Shown here: in pieces, positions 1 to 7,329 of the stretch
Position numbering within the stretch: position 1 is the first letter of the stretch
How the letters are laid out: each line of letters starts with the position of its first letter
Origin: Betaproteobacteria bacterium
Lineage (GTDB): Bacteria > Pseudomonadota > Gammaproteobacteria > Burkholderiales > SG8-39
Length of the DNA stretch: 33,045 nucleotides
Direction of reading: 5' to 3'
Assembly (NCBI GenBank): GCA_022340285.1
Contig: JAJDOG010000094.1
Span: forward strand, 1-33,045
Translations under genes and position numbers: made by a program
The notes under the pieces: generated by a model
The model's database searches: none
Told to the model about the DNA's origin: nothing
The model's input: the letters and a program-made list of their open reading frames with translations, nothing else

Positions 1-462
1 CTCCGCTTTCCCGGCAAGCCCGGCGCGTATCGCGCGATCTACCAGGTGACCGAATCGACCCACCTCGCAAACGCTACGCTGTGGGCGGCGACCGATGAGC
101 GTTGCGCCAATCAGGCCTACAACATCACCAACGGCGACTACTTCCGGTGGGCCAACTTGTGGCCGCGCATCGCCGAGGTCTTCGAGATGCCGCTCGCCGA
201 GCCGCAGACGATTTCGCTCGTCGCCCACATGGCCGACAAGGCGCCGCTCTGGGAGGCGATGGTGAAGAAACACGGGTTGCAGCCCTACCGGTTCGAGGAG
301 ATCGTCGCGTGGCCCTTCGGCGACTACGTCTTTGCCTGCGACTGGGATGTGATGAGCAGCGTGACGAAGAGCCGCCAGCACGGCTTCAACGAGGTCGTGG
401 ACAGCGAGGAGATGTTCGTTCGTCTACTGCGCCAGTTTCGCGCCGAGCGGATCGTTCCCTGA
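1..462 (+). CDS. NAD(P)-dependent reductase/epimerase, SDR type (3' part only)
   Basis: The reading frame is open from base 1 to the TGA at 460-462, so the 5' end lies outside the window and about 153 C-terminal residues are visible. The segment 'AYNITNGDYFRWANLWPRIA' with the following 'VFEMPLAEP' and the late 'FACDWDVMSSVTKSRQHGF' resemble the C-terminal substrate-binding half of extended SDR proteins of the progesterone 5-beta-reductase (PRISE) group, which reduce activated C=C bonds with NADPH. The Rossmann fold and catalytic residues are not in the window, so activity cannot be judged. It converges on the kinase gene with a 14-base gap. An ordinary epimerase/dehydratase is the alternative assignment. 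Confidence 0.75.
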   Translation, partial: LRFPGKPGAYRAIYQVTESTHLANATLWAATDERCANQAYNITNGDYFRWANLWPRIAEVFEMPLAEPQTISLVAHMADKAPLWEAMVKKHGLQPYRFEEIVAWPFGDYVFACDWDVMSSVTKSRQHGFNEVVDSEEMFVRLLRQFRAERIVP

Positions 463-476
463 CGATCTGCCGGCTG

Positions 477-1661
477 TCAGCCGACGGCGATCGCGATCGC
501 GGCGAGCGTGGCGAGAACCAGAATCGTCGCAACGATCATTGGACCGCGCGAGCGCCGCCGCCGGGGCGCCGCACGCGGCGCCGGCGCGACGCGATCCATT
601 GCGCCAGCGGCCGCGCCGGACGGGCTGGCGGATGCATCAAGAGCGTGACCCATTCCCGTCGCTTCGGCGAGCGCGCGCAGCGCGGCAGTCGAATCGAACC
701 GGCGCGAGAGCGGCAGGCGCGGGCCCGTTTCCGCCCCGACGTCTTCCCTCACCAGCGGCATGGTCTGTGTCGCCATGACACTGCTGACCGCGGCGCGAGC
801 AGGCCGGGGCGGCGGGGACTTTGCACCTTCCGCCGGCTTCGCCGCGCGCAGGTCGTTGGCGAGCTCTTGCGCGTCCTGATAGCGCTGTGCGGGATCCTTC
901 GCGATCGCGCGAGCGACGACGAGGTCGAGCACCGTCGGCACGGCGGGATTGACCCGGCTCGGCGCAGGCGGATCGAAGCTCGCGACCCGGAACATGACTT
1001 CCTGGACGTCGTCGCCGCCGAACGGTGCGACGCCGGCAAGCATTTCGTAGAGCACGACCCCGAGCGCGAAAAGATCGGCACGCCGGTCGACGCCCTGGCC
1101 GAGCAACTGCTCGGGCGCCATGTAGCGCGGCGAGCCGAGGCGCAGACCCGTCTGGGTCTTGACGTCCGAGGTACGAATGCGCGCGATGCCGAAGTCCATG
1201 ATCTTCGCCGCGCCGCCGGGAAGCACCATGATGTTCGACGGCTTGATATCCCGATGGATCACGCCCCGCTCGTGAGCAAAGGCGAGGCCCTCCGCGACCT
1301 GCGCGGCGATGTCTACCGCCGTCGCGAGCGGCAGCTCGCCGCGCGTAAGGATGTCGCGCAGCTCTTCCCCGTCGAGCAGCTCCATCGCCATGTAGAGGAC
1401 ATCGTTCTCGCGACCGACGTCGTACACCGTGACGACGTTCGGATGGCTCAGGCCGCCCGCAGCCCGGGCTTCCTGGAGGAAGCGTGCCTCGTGGTCCGCG
1501 CGCTCGGACAGATCGGCGGACATGTTGATGGTCTTGATGGCCACGGGCCGGCCTAGGAGATCGTCCGCTGCCTCGTAGACGATACCCATGGCGCCGCGTC
1601 CGAGCTCACCGAGGACCCGGTAGCGCCCGATGAGACTCGCTGTCGCGATCGGATCGGTCAT
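477..1661 (-). CDS. Hanks-type serine/threonine protein kinase, tail-anchored
   Basis: A 394-residue eukaryotic-like Ser/Thr kinase. Visible are the glycine loop (GELGRGAMGIV, about 18-28), the ATP-binding Lys of VAIK (43), the catalytic loop HRDIKPSN (136-143), the DFG metal site (156-158) and APEQ (182-185), so it should be active. After residue 280 comes a linker rich in Pro, Ala and Arg. The chain ends with an RRRRSRG stretch and one hydrophobic segment (about 374-394), which puts the kinase domain in the cytosol, tethered by its C-terminus. Unlike PknB-type receptors there is no extracellular sensor domain. Its ATG overlaps the stop of the upstream PEGA-domain gene (ATGA), so the two are probably translationally coupled and functionally linked; the substrate is unknown. 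Confidence 0.93.
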   Translation of the reverse strand: MTDPIATASLIGRYRVLGELGRGAMGIVYEAADDLLGRPVAIKTINMSADLSERADHEARFLQEARAAGGLSHPNVVTVYDVGRENDVLYMAMELLDGEELRDILTRGELPLATAVDIAAQVAEGLAFAHERGVIHRDIKPSNIMVLPGGAAKIMDFGIARIRTSDVKTQTGLRLGSPRYMAPEQLLGQGVDRRADLFALGVVLYEMLAGVAPFGGDDVQEVMFRVASFDPPAPSRVNPAVPTVLDLVVARAIAKDPAQRYQDAQELANDLRAAKPAEGAKSPPPRPARAAVSSVMATQTMPLVREDVGAETGPRLPLSRRFDSTAALRALAEATGMGHALDASASPSGAAAGAMDRVAPAPRAAPRRRRSRGPMIVATILVLATLAAIAIAVG

Positions 1662-2692
1662 CGGACGAGTCCTCGGAAGAAATCCCGCATCTCGCGCCCT
1701 GCCTGGCGGAAGTCTTCCTTCACGTTCCGCCCGCGAGGCGGCTGCTTCTTGGTCGCAGCTTTCGTCGGACTCTTTGGCTTCTTCGGCTCGACCGGTGCCG
1801 GCGCCGGTGCCGCGTCGACCGGCGTGGTCTCCGCCGTGACCGGAGGCGGCGGCGGGGGCGGGAAATCGTGACGCAGCGTGAACCGCTCGCCCGGCGCGAG
1901 ATCCACTCGTGTGGTCAGCGGCTCGTGGTCACCTGTGTTCACCACGATCGTGTGGCGACCGGGCGCGAGCTCGAGGGTCTTGAGCGGCGGCGACATGCCG
2001 TGCATGCGTCCGTCCACCTGAATCTCGCCGCCCGGCGTGATGGCCAGCGCGACGACGGCCGGCGTCCGCGCTTCGGCTGCCGCGCGCAGCCGCGCGCGCC
2101 GCACGACGACGCCAGCGGCCAGCATGCCGGTGGCGCCAAGCGCGCCGAAGACGAATTGGCGGCGCCGTCGAAACACGCCGGCTTTGCGGCCCGGTGCAAA
2201 GACGTCGTGCGAGCGGATCGCAGCGTCGGTGAATGCGCCGGCGGACCGCAGCGAATCCGCGCGGTCGGGTGCGCGCTCCGCGAGCGCATCGCGAAAACTC
2301 CGCGAGACGAGCGTCGCGCCAGGCTTGGCGTAAGCGGCGATCGATGCCCCCGCCGCAAGCCCGTCTCCGAAGAGCGTGGGACCGTGCGCGCCGTTCGGTG
2401 CGAGCTTGACCGGCCCGTGATTGATCCCGATCGAGAGGGGCACCCCGGGCGCGGCAGCGCGCACGCGATCGCCGACGTCGAGCGCGGCAACCGGCCCGTC
2501 GAGCAGCACGACTGCCGCGCCATCGCGCGTGTCGACCACGATCCGCGCCGCGGCGGGGAGTGGTTCGATGGCGGAGGCGAGCGCCCCCTCGAGCGATTCT
2601 TTCAGTTGCGCCTGCTCGGCAACCGGCCGCGCGCCGAATTCGGCGAGGCTGAAGAACACGACGGTCGCGGGGAGGGCTTTCGCTTCAGGCAT
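1658..2692 (-). CDS. membrane protein with degenerate nucleotide-cyclase-like domain and PEGA domain
   Basis: I chose the start at 2692 (MPEAKALPATVVFF), giving 344 residues; the frame stays open to 2764 but the extra residues look non-coding. Residues about 8-150 resemble a class III nucleotidyl cyclase fold, with a first strand 'VVFFSLAEF' and a 'GINHGPVKL' segment typical of these domains. The first metal-binding Asp, normally just after this strand pattern, appears to be Ser, so cyclase activity is doubtful. A basic patch and one membrane segment (FVFGALGATGMLAAGVVV) follow. Next comes a PEGA domain (ITPGGEIQVDGRMHGMSPP to the RHTIVV region), a beta-rich module usually outside the membrane, then a poly-Pro stretch and a basic tail. 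The 4-base overlap with the kinase start suggests a sensor/adaptor plus kinase unit. Confidence 0.75.
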   Translation of the reverse strand: MPEAKALPATVVFFSLAEFGARPVAEQAQLKESLEGALASAIEPLPAAARIVVDTRDGAAVVLLDGPVAALDVGDRVRAAAPGVPLSIGINHGPVKLAPNGAHGPTLFGDGLAAGASIAAYAKPGATLVSRSFRDALAERAPDRADSLRSAGAFTDAAIRSHDVFAPGRKAGVFRRRRQFVFGALGATGMLAAGVVVRRARLRAAAEARTPAVVALAITPGGEIQVDGRMHGMSPPLKTLELAPGRHTIVVNTGDHEPLTTRVDLAPGERFTLRHDFPPPPPPPVTAETTPVDAAPAPAPVEPKKPKSPTKAATKKQPPRGRNVKEDFRQAGREMRDFFRGLVR

Positions 2693-2833
2693 GGCGCACG
2701 GGCGAGAGAATGCTCCTGTCATCCTGCCATTTGAGCCGCCGCCGACAGAGGAAAGCCTCCACATCGGACCGTACTTTCGACGGCGCCGTGCCGGGCGGGG
2801 CAGGGTCGCATGGTCGCGGAGTGACGAAAACCG

Positions 2834-3676
2834 TCACTTTCCGCTGAAATTCGGCCTGCGCTTCTCCTTGAACGCGCGGCGCCCCTCGGCGTAGTCGGCG
2901 CTCTCGAAGCACTCCTTGACGTAGCGGCGGCAGGCCGCCGCGTCGAAATCGGCGTGCGGCTTGAGCAACTCGCGGATGATGCGCTTCGCCGCGCGCATGG
3001 TCAGCGGCGCGTTGTCGGCGAACATTCCGCAGTAGTCGAGCACGGCGTCCTGCAACGCCGCGGCGGGTACCACCCGGTTCACGAGCCCCATGGCATGCGC
3101 CTCCATGGCGCCGAACTGCCTGCCGGTCAAGAGGACTTCGCGAGCGTTCGCCGGGCCGACCGCATCGACCAGGTTCTTGGTCGAGGAAGCCCGGTAGGCA
3201 AGGCCGAGCCGTGCCGCCGGAATGCCGATTCGCACATCGTCGGCAGCGATGCGCAGATCGCACGCGAGCGCGATATTCAATCCCCCGCCGAGGCAGTAGC
3301 CGCGGATCATCGCCAGCACCGGCCGCTCGTACTCCTGCAGCCGCAGCTGCGCGCCCTCGGCGATTTCCTCGTAGCGCTGCACGCCGGCGCTGTCAGCGCG
3401 CGCCTGGTCGAACTGCGAGATGTCCGCACCCGACACGAATGCCTTGTCACCTGCACCAGCGAGCACGATCGCGCGAATGTCGGGGTCGACCTCGAAGCGG
3501 TCGAGCGCCTTGGGCAGCGCCTCCCACATATCGACCGAGATCGCGTTGCGTCGCTCTGGATTGTTGAAGACGATCCACCCGATCGGGCCCTGCTTCTCCA
3601 CGATCAGGCGCTTGGTCAGCTCGTCCGCGCCGAACGCAGGGACGCGCGCGAACGACGCCAGCTCCTCCTTCGTCAT
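2834..3676 (-). CDS. enoyl-CoA hydratase/isomerase family protein lacking both catalytic glutamates
   Basis: A 280-residue crotonase-fold protein. The oxyanion-hole segments are present (AFVSGADISQF at about 79-89; GYCLGGG at about 126-132), and the C-terminal EGRRAFKEKRRPNF pattern is standard. In rat enoyl-CoA hydratase the two catalytic Glu residues lie in GGGCEL and QPEILLG. Here the matching positions read GGLNI (Asn134) and IPAARLG (Ala154). It can therefore bind an acyl-CoA but is unlikely to be a classic hydratase; other crotonase-fold reactions (isomerase, hydrolase, lyase, decarboxylase) are possible. It lies 10 bases after the CoA transferase gene on the same strand, suggesting an operon in which the transferase makes the CoA ester that this enzyme uses. 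Confidence 0.9.
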   Translation of the reverse strand: MTKEELASFARVPAFGADELTKRLIVEKQGPIGWIVFNNPERRNAISVDMWEALPKALDRFEVDPDIRAIVLAGAGDKAFVSGADISQFDQARADSAGVQRYEEIAEGAQLRLQEYERPVLAMIRGYCLGGGLNIALACDLRIAADDVRIGIPAARLGLAYRASSTKNLVDAVGPANAREVLLTGRQFGAMEAHAMGLVNRVVPAAALQDAVLDYCGMFADNAPLTMRAAKRIIRELLKPHADFDAAACRRYVKECFESADYAEGRRAFKEKRRPNFSGK

Positions 3677-3686
3677 CGATCCGTCC

Positions 3687-4880
3687 TCACACCACCCCCT
3701 TCGCGCGCAATGCGGAAATCTCGGCGACGCTGTAGCCCAGTTCCGCGAGCACCTCGTCCGTGTGCTGCCCGGGATCCGGCGTAGCGCTCAGGACCGCTGC
3801 AGGCGTGCGCGAAAGGCGTGCCGCCTGGTTCAGCACGCGCAATTTGCCGAGTCGCGGGTGCTCGACTCCGACGGCCGCCTGCAAGTGGGTGACCTGCGGA
3901 TCGGCGAATACCTGGTCGACCGAGTAGATCGGTCCGCACGGCACCCCTGCGCGGTTGAGGACCTCGACCCACTCGGCGCTTTTGCGCGCGGCGAGCGTCT
4001 GTCTCAATTCGGCGTTCAATTCGGCGCGATGCGTGGCCCGGTCCAAATTGCTCTTGAATTCGGGCCGCGTCCGCAGGTCCTCCCGCTCGATCGCCTTGCA
4101 CAGCCGCTGCCACATTCCCTCGCCGGAGACGGCCACGTTCAGATAGCCGTCGGCTGTCGCATACGCGGAGGTCGGCATGCTGGTCGGGTGGTCGTTGCCG
4201 ACCCGGGGCGCCACCTCGCCCTTCATCAGATAGCGCGCCGCCTGGAAATCCAGCAGCGTGATGCCTGCCTGGAGCAGCGAGCTTTGCACCCATTGGCCCT
4301 TGCCGGAAGTCTCGCGCTCGAGGAGCGCCGTCATGATGCCCAGCGCTGCGATCAGCCCTGCGGCGAGGTCGGCAATGGCCGCGCCGGTGCGCATCGGACC
4401 CCGTCCAGGCTCACCCGTGACCGACATGAGACCGCTCATTCCCTGGGCGATCTGGTCGAAACCCGGGCGGTCGCGATAGGGGCCGTCCTGACCGAATCCG
4501 GAAATGCTCGCCAGCACGATGCCCGGATTGATGCGCGCGAGGGTCTCGTAGTCGAACCCGAGCCGCGCCTTCACGTCGGGCCGGTAGTTCTCGACCAGGA
4601 CGTCTGCGGACTTCACCAGCCGCTCGAATACCTCGCGCGCCTCGGGAAGCTTGAGATTGAGCGTCAGCGAGCGTTTGTTGCGGTGCAGGTTCTGCATGTC
4701 CGGGCCGTCCCGGGGCCCGCCCATTCCCTCGTTCGGATCCACGCCCGGTGGCGATTCGATCTTGATCACGTCGGCGCCGAAATCGGCGAACTGCCGGACG
4801 CAGGTCGGCCCCGCGCGCACGCGCGTGAGGTCGAGGATGCGAAAGCGCGCGAGCGCGCGCGAAGGGGCGGGCTGGGCCAT
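3687..4880 (-). CDS. class III CoA transferase (CaiB/BaiF, formyl-CoA transferase-like)
   Basis: I chose the ATG at 4880 (MAQPAPSRALARFRILDLTR), giving 397 residues; an in-frame ATG at 4928 would add 16 residues unlike the family. The N-terminal ILDLTRVRAGPTC, 'DFGADVIKIE' and 'NLHRNKRSLTLNLK' segments, and the GFGQDGPYRDRPGFD motif, are characteristic of this family, which moves CoA between carboxylic acids through an aspartyl-CoA thioester. The candidate nucleophile is Asp171 in GAAIADLAAG, matching Asp169 of formyl-CoA transferase. The gene heads a leftward operon with the crotonase-fold gene and is divergent from a GntR regulator, which is a likely controller. The acid substrate cannot be read from sequence. 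Confidence 0.92.
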   Translation of the reverse strand: MAQPAPSRALARFRILDLTRVRAGPTCVRQFADFGADVIKIESPPGVDPNEGMGGPRDGPDMQNLHRNKRSLTLNLKLPEAREVFERLVKSADVLVENYRPDVKARLGFDYETLARINPGIVLASISGFGQDGPYRDRPGFDQIAQGMSGLMSVTGEPGRGPMRTGAAIADLAAGLIAALGIMTALLERETSGKGQWVQSSLLQAGITLLDFQAARYLMKGEVAPRVGNDHPTSMPTSAYATADGYLNVAVSGEGMWQRLCKAIEREDLRTRPEFKSNLDRATHRAELNAELRQTLAARKSAEWVEVLNRAGVPCGPIYSVDQVFADPQVTHLQAAVGVEHPRLGKLRVLNQAARLSRTPAAVLSATPDPGQHTDEVLAELGYSVAEISALRAKGVV

Positions 4881-4964
4881 GCGAGATGCCGAACGATTAT
4901 GGCGGTGCACATACCGTGCCGCAAGCAAACACGCAGCGCGAAGCCTTGCTGACTAAAGATGATA

Positions 4965-4984
4965 TGGTTATGATCATTGGCCAA
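4965..4984. promoter_or_regulatory. candidate operator in the divergent CoA transferase/GntR promoter region
   Basis: The 163-base divergent spacer (4881-5043) carries an AT-richer stretch with two overlapping perfect palindromes, ATGATCAT at 4970-4977 and TTGGCCAA at 4977-4984, preceded by TGGTT. FCD-type GntR proteins bind short inverted repeats between divergent genes, so this is the best operator candidate. It does not match the common TNGTNNNACNA pattern exactly. Confidence 0.3.
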
Positions 4985-5043
4985 CGCCTCCGGCGGCGGC
5001 CCCGTTGTCAGGCCCCGCCGATGCAATCAGGAAACCAGCCCGC

Positions 5044-5814
5044 ATGAGCGTGCATCGGCTGTTCGAGAAAGCGCCCCTTGCCCCGCGCGCGCCGCTCGCC
5101 GGGCGCGCGGCGACGCTCTCCTCGCAGATCGTCGCGGAAGTGCGCGACGCGCTTTTCGACAAGCGCCTCCAGGTCGGCGACATGCTCGGCACGGAGAAGG
5201 ACATTGCCTCCCGCGCAGGGGTCAGCCGCATCGTCGCGCGCGACGCACTCCGCACGCTCGAGGCACTGGGCATCGTCGAGATCAAGGTGGGCGCCGGAGG
5301 CGGGGCGCGCATCGCGCGCGGCAACCCGTGGCTCTTCGCGGAAGGGTTCGCGGTCCAGCTCGAGCTTTCCGGGATCGAGGTGCGCGAGATCATGGATGCG
5401 CAGCGTGCCGTCGAGTGCGTGGCGGCCGAACTCGCGGCCGAACATGCGACCGCGGCCGATCTCGGCAAGCTGCGGCGCCTGCTCGAGGAAGCCGCGGCGA
5501 TGATCGGTGACGTCGACGCCTACACGCGTGCGTGCCTCGCATTCCACCTTGGCGTCGCAGAGGCCTCGCACAACCGCGTCCTCGTCGTTCAGCTCATCTC
5601 GCTGCAGCACGTGTCCTGGCCGGCGCGCAACCGGACGCTTACCCGCCAGGTCGCGAACCACATCCAGAAAGTCCACGGGGAGCTAGTCGATCTGATCGAG
5701 GCGCGCGACGCGAGCGCCGCCCGCCGCCTGATGGACGAGCACGTCGCGATGATCCGCTCCCGGCGCGTCGCCGAGCGCGGGGAACGAGGCAGGAGCATGC
5801 AGGGCTGTTGTTGA
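5044..5814 (+). CDS. GntR-family transcriptional regulator, FadR/FCD subfamily
   Basis: A 256-residue regulator from the ATG at 5044, which has an AGGA about 11 bases upstream; a TTG at 5005 is a weaker in-frame alternative. The N-terminal winged helix-turn-helix (about 25-90) includes LQVGDMLGTEKDIASRAGVS and 'RDALRTLEALGIVEIK', typical of GntR. The C-terminal FCD domain is all-helical, with histidines in 'AFHLGVAEASHN', 'KVHGELVDLIEARD' and 'MDEHV' placed like the metal/ligand-binding residues of this family. It would act as a ligand-responsive dimeric repressor. It is divergent from the CoA transferase operon and 58 bases upstream of the binding-protein-fold gene on its own strand, so it could control both. 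The effector is unknown. Confidence 0.93.
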   Translation: MSVHRLFEKAPLAPRAPLAGRAATLSSQIVAEVRDALFDKRLQVGDMLGTEKDIASRAGVSRIVARDALRTLEALGIVEIKVGAGGGARIARGNPWLFAEGFAVQLELSGIEVREIMDAQRAVECVAAELAAEHATAADLGKLRRLLEEAAAMIGDVDAYTRACLAFHLGVAEASHNRVLVVQLISLQHVSWPARNRTLTRQVANHIQKVHGELVDLIEARDASAARRLMDEHVAMIRSRRVAERGERGRSMQGCC

Positions 5815-5872
5815 GAACACGCCGGGCCACAGAGCCTGCGGACGGATTGAGGAAGACCACCAGGAGGGCATC

Positions 5873-6754
5873 ATGGCAAAAGAGAAATTCCTGATCGCAC
5901 CGCATTTCCGGCTGCACGAATGGGTCGCCGAGGAGAAAGGCTATTTCGCCGCGGAGGGACTCGACTATGAATTCCGCGACTACGTCAGCGCCAGGGACCA
6001 GGCCAAGAAGCACCACCTCGGCGACAAGGTCGGCGCCTACCAGACTTTTGAGCAGGGCCGAACCTGCGACGTGAGCGGCGCCTGCCACTGGACCGTCAAT
6101 GTCGCCGCGTCGACCGGCAAGGGCAAGCTGTATCGCGACGCCTACTCGGTCGCCCCGGCAGCGGTATTCGTCCCGCCCGAGTCGGACATCAGGGAACCGA
6201 CGCAGCTCGCCGGCGTGCCGATCTCGGTCGGCTACCAGTCGGGGAGCCACTACTCGACCATCCAGGCGCTCGAGCAGTACATGCCGCTCGACGACATCAA
6301 GCTGACGTTCAGCGAAGGCATGCTCTTCAGCCGGATGGAGGACCTGATCGATCGCAAAGTCCCGGCGGCGGCGCTCTTCAGCGGCCCCTACTATTTCCTC
6401 GAGCAGCTCGGGTTTCGCAAGGTGATCGATGCCACGTTCATGATGGCGACCATGATCACGGGCGATCCCGACCCCGAGGACGTGCGCAAGTACTACCGCG
6501 CACTACGCAAGGCACAGCGCGACATCGACCTGCGACCGGAGCTCTACACGCACTACTATCGGAACGAGTTCCCGGCCCGTTTCCAGGAGCAGATGGATCC
6601 GCGCCGCTGGGGACCGGGCGAGCGCATCGTCTTCGAACCCTACACGCGCGAGGTGTTTGAGGAGTCCTTCGAGTGGATCGCGGCTCGGCGCATCTTCCCG
6701 GAGGGCCAGATGGGCGCGGGCAACTACGAACAGGCGACCGTGTCGTACGCCTAG
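5873..6754 (+). CDS. periplasmic-binding-protein-fold protein without signal peptide (NMT1/THI5-like)
   Basis: A 293-residue protein with a very good ribosome site (AGGAGG at 5862-5867, 5 bases before the ATG). Its opening, FLIAPHFRLHEWVAEEKGYF followed by AAEGLDYEF, is the typical start of NMT1/SsuA-like type 2 binding proteins ('A.EKGYF..EGL'). Those proteins normally follow a secretion signal. Here the fold begins at about residue 5 with charged residues (MAKEKF) before it, so it is predicted to be cytosolic. No ABC permease or ATPase gene is nearby. This fold also contains enzymes, for example 4,5-dihydroxyphthalate decarboxylase, so an enzymatic or sensing role fits the catabolic neighbourhood. 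It is probably co-transcribed with the GntR gene. Confidence 0.8.
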   Translation: MAKEKFLIAPHFRLHEWVAEEKGYFAAEGLDYEFRDYVSARDQAKKHHLGDKVGAYQTFEQGRTCDVSGACHWTVNVAASTGKGKLYRDAYSVAPAAVFVPPESDIREPTQLAGVPISVGYQSGSHYSTIQALEQYMPLDDIKLTFSEGMLFSRMEDLIDRKVPAAALFSGPYYFLEQLGFRKVIDATFMMATMITGDPDPEDVRKYYRALRKAQRDIDLRPELYTHYYRNEFPARFQEQMDPRRWGPGERIVFEPYTREVFEESFEWIAARRIFPEGQMGAGNYEQATVSYA

Positions 6755-6770
6755 GCGACGCGGATCCGCA

Positions 6771-6799
6771 GGGGCCGCGCAGCGCGCTCCGCGGCGCCC
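6771..6799. terminator. GC-rich hairpin between convergent genes, possible terminator
   Basis: GCCGCG (6774-6779) pairs with CGCGGC (6790-6795), and the flanking GGG/CCC extends the stem with one bulged base. It lies between the convergent ends at 6754 and 6819. There is no T-run on either side, so intrinsic termination is uncertain. Confidence 0.3.
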
Positions 6800-6818
6800 G
6801 CGACTCGCGCAGGTGTGA

Positions 6819-7175
6819 TCACTTGGCTGCTCGGCGCATGCGCTCGAGAAACAGCTTCTCGGCACCCTTGAGGAGGCTGTTCTTCGGGTTGGCCGCGCAG
6901 TAGGTATCCATCCATTTCCACACCGCCTCGCTGTCGAGCTCGTCCTTGCCGCGGGTGCCCCAGAAGTTTGCATCGAATCCGATCGCCAGGCCAGTGAAGT
7001 AGCCGGTGAGCCAGGCCTTCTCGTAGCTCGCGTCGTTCTGCGCGCGGCCCTTGGTCCAGAGCCGACAGTCCGAGGCGCCGCGCATTGCGATCTCAGCGGC
7101 GCGGGCATCTGGAGCAGACGCCAGCCAGAACGCAGCGAGCAGCAGCGCGCAGGTGAAAGCGGTTCGTCTCAACAT
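6819..7175 (-). CDS. small secreted protein, Rap1a/Tai-like hypothetical
   Basis: I chose the ATG at 7175 because it gives a clean signal peptide: MLRRTAF, a hydrophobic core (CALLLAAFWLASA) and an APDARAAE cleavage region. The precursor is 118 residues. The mature part has Cys in 'GASDCRLWTKGRA' and another in 'DTYCAANPKNSL', spaced as in small periplasmic proteins with one disulfide, and the pattern 'AWLTGYFTGLAIGFD' recalls Rap1a/Tai-like secreted proteins. Function is unknown; the resemblance to type VI immunity proteins is structural, and no effector gene is nearby. The frame stays open upstream to 7274 without coding character. It is divergent from the SDR gene. Confidence 0.7.
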   Translation of the reverse strand: MLRRTAFTCALLLAAFWLASAPDARAAEIAMRGASDCRLWTKGRAQNDASYEKAWLTGYFTGLAIGFDANFWGTRGKDELDSEAVWKWMDTYCAANPKNSLLKGAEKLFLERMRRAAK

Positions 7176-7329
7176 GCGGATTTCATCGGATCGGATCGGC
7201 GCGCATCGCCGCATGGCATCGCGGGGGTCGATTGACGCAATATAGCGCAACGCGCAGGATCGCACGGGCAGCACGCGCGCATCGCTAGCGTGTCGAGACA
7301 GAATCTTGCGTTGTGGAGGGAAGGTGGCG

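Noticed and set aside
102-1556. Long plus-strand open frame (484 codons)
   Set aside because: It is rich in Arg, Ala and Gly, has no recognisable domain and lies opposite the kinase gene, whose motifs are complete; a high-GC shadow frame.
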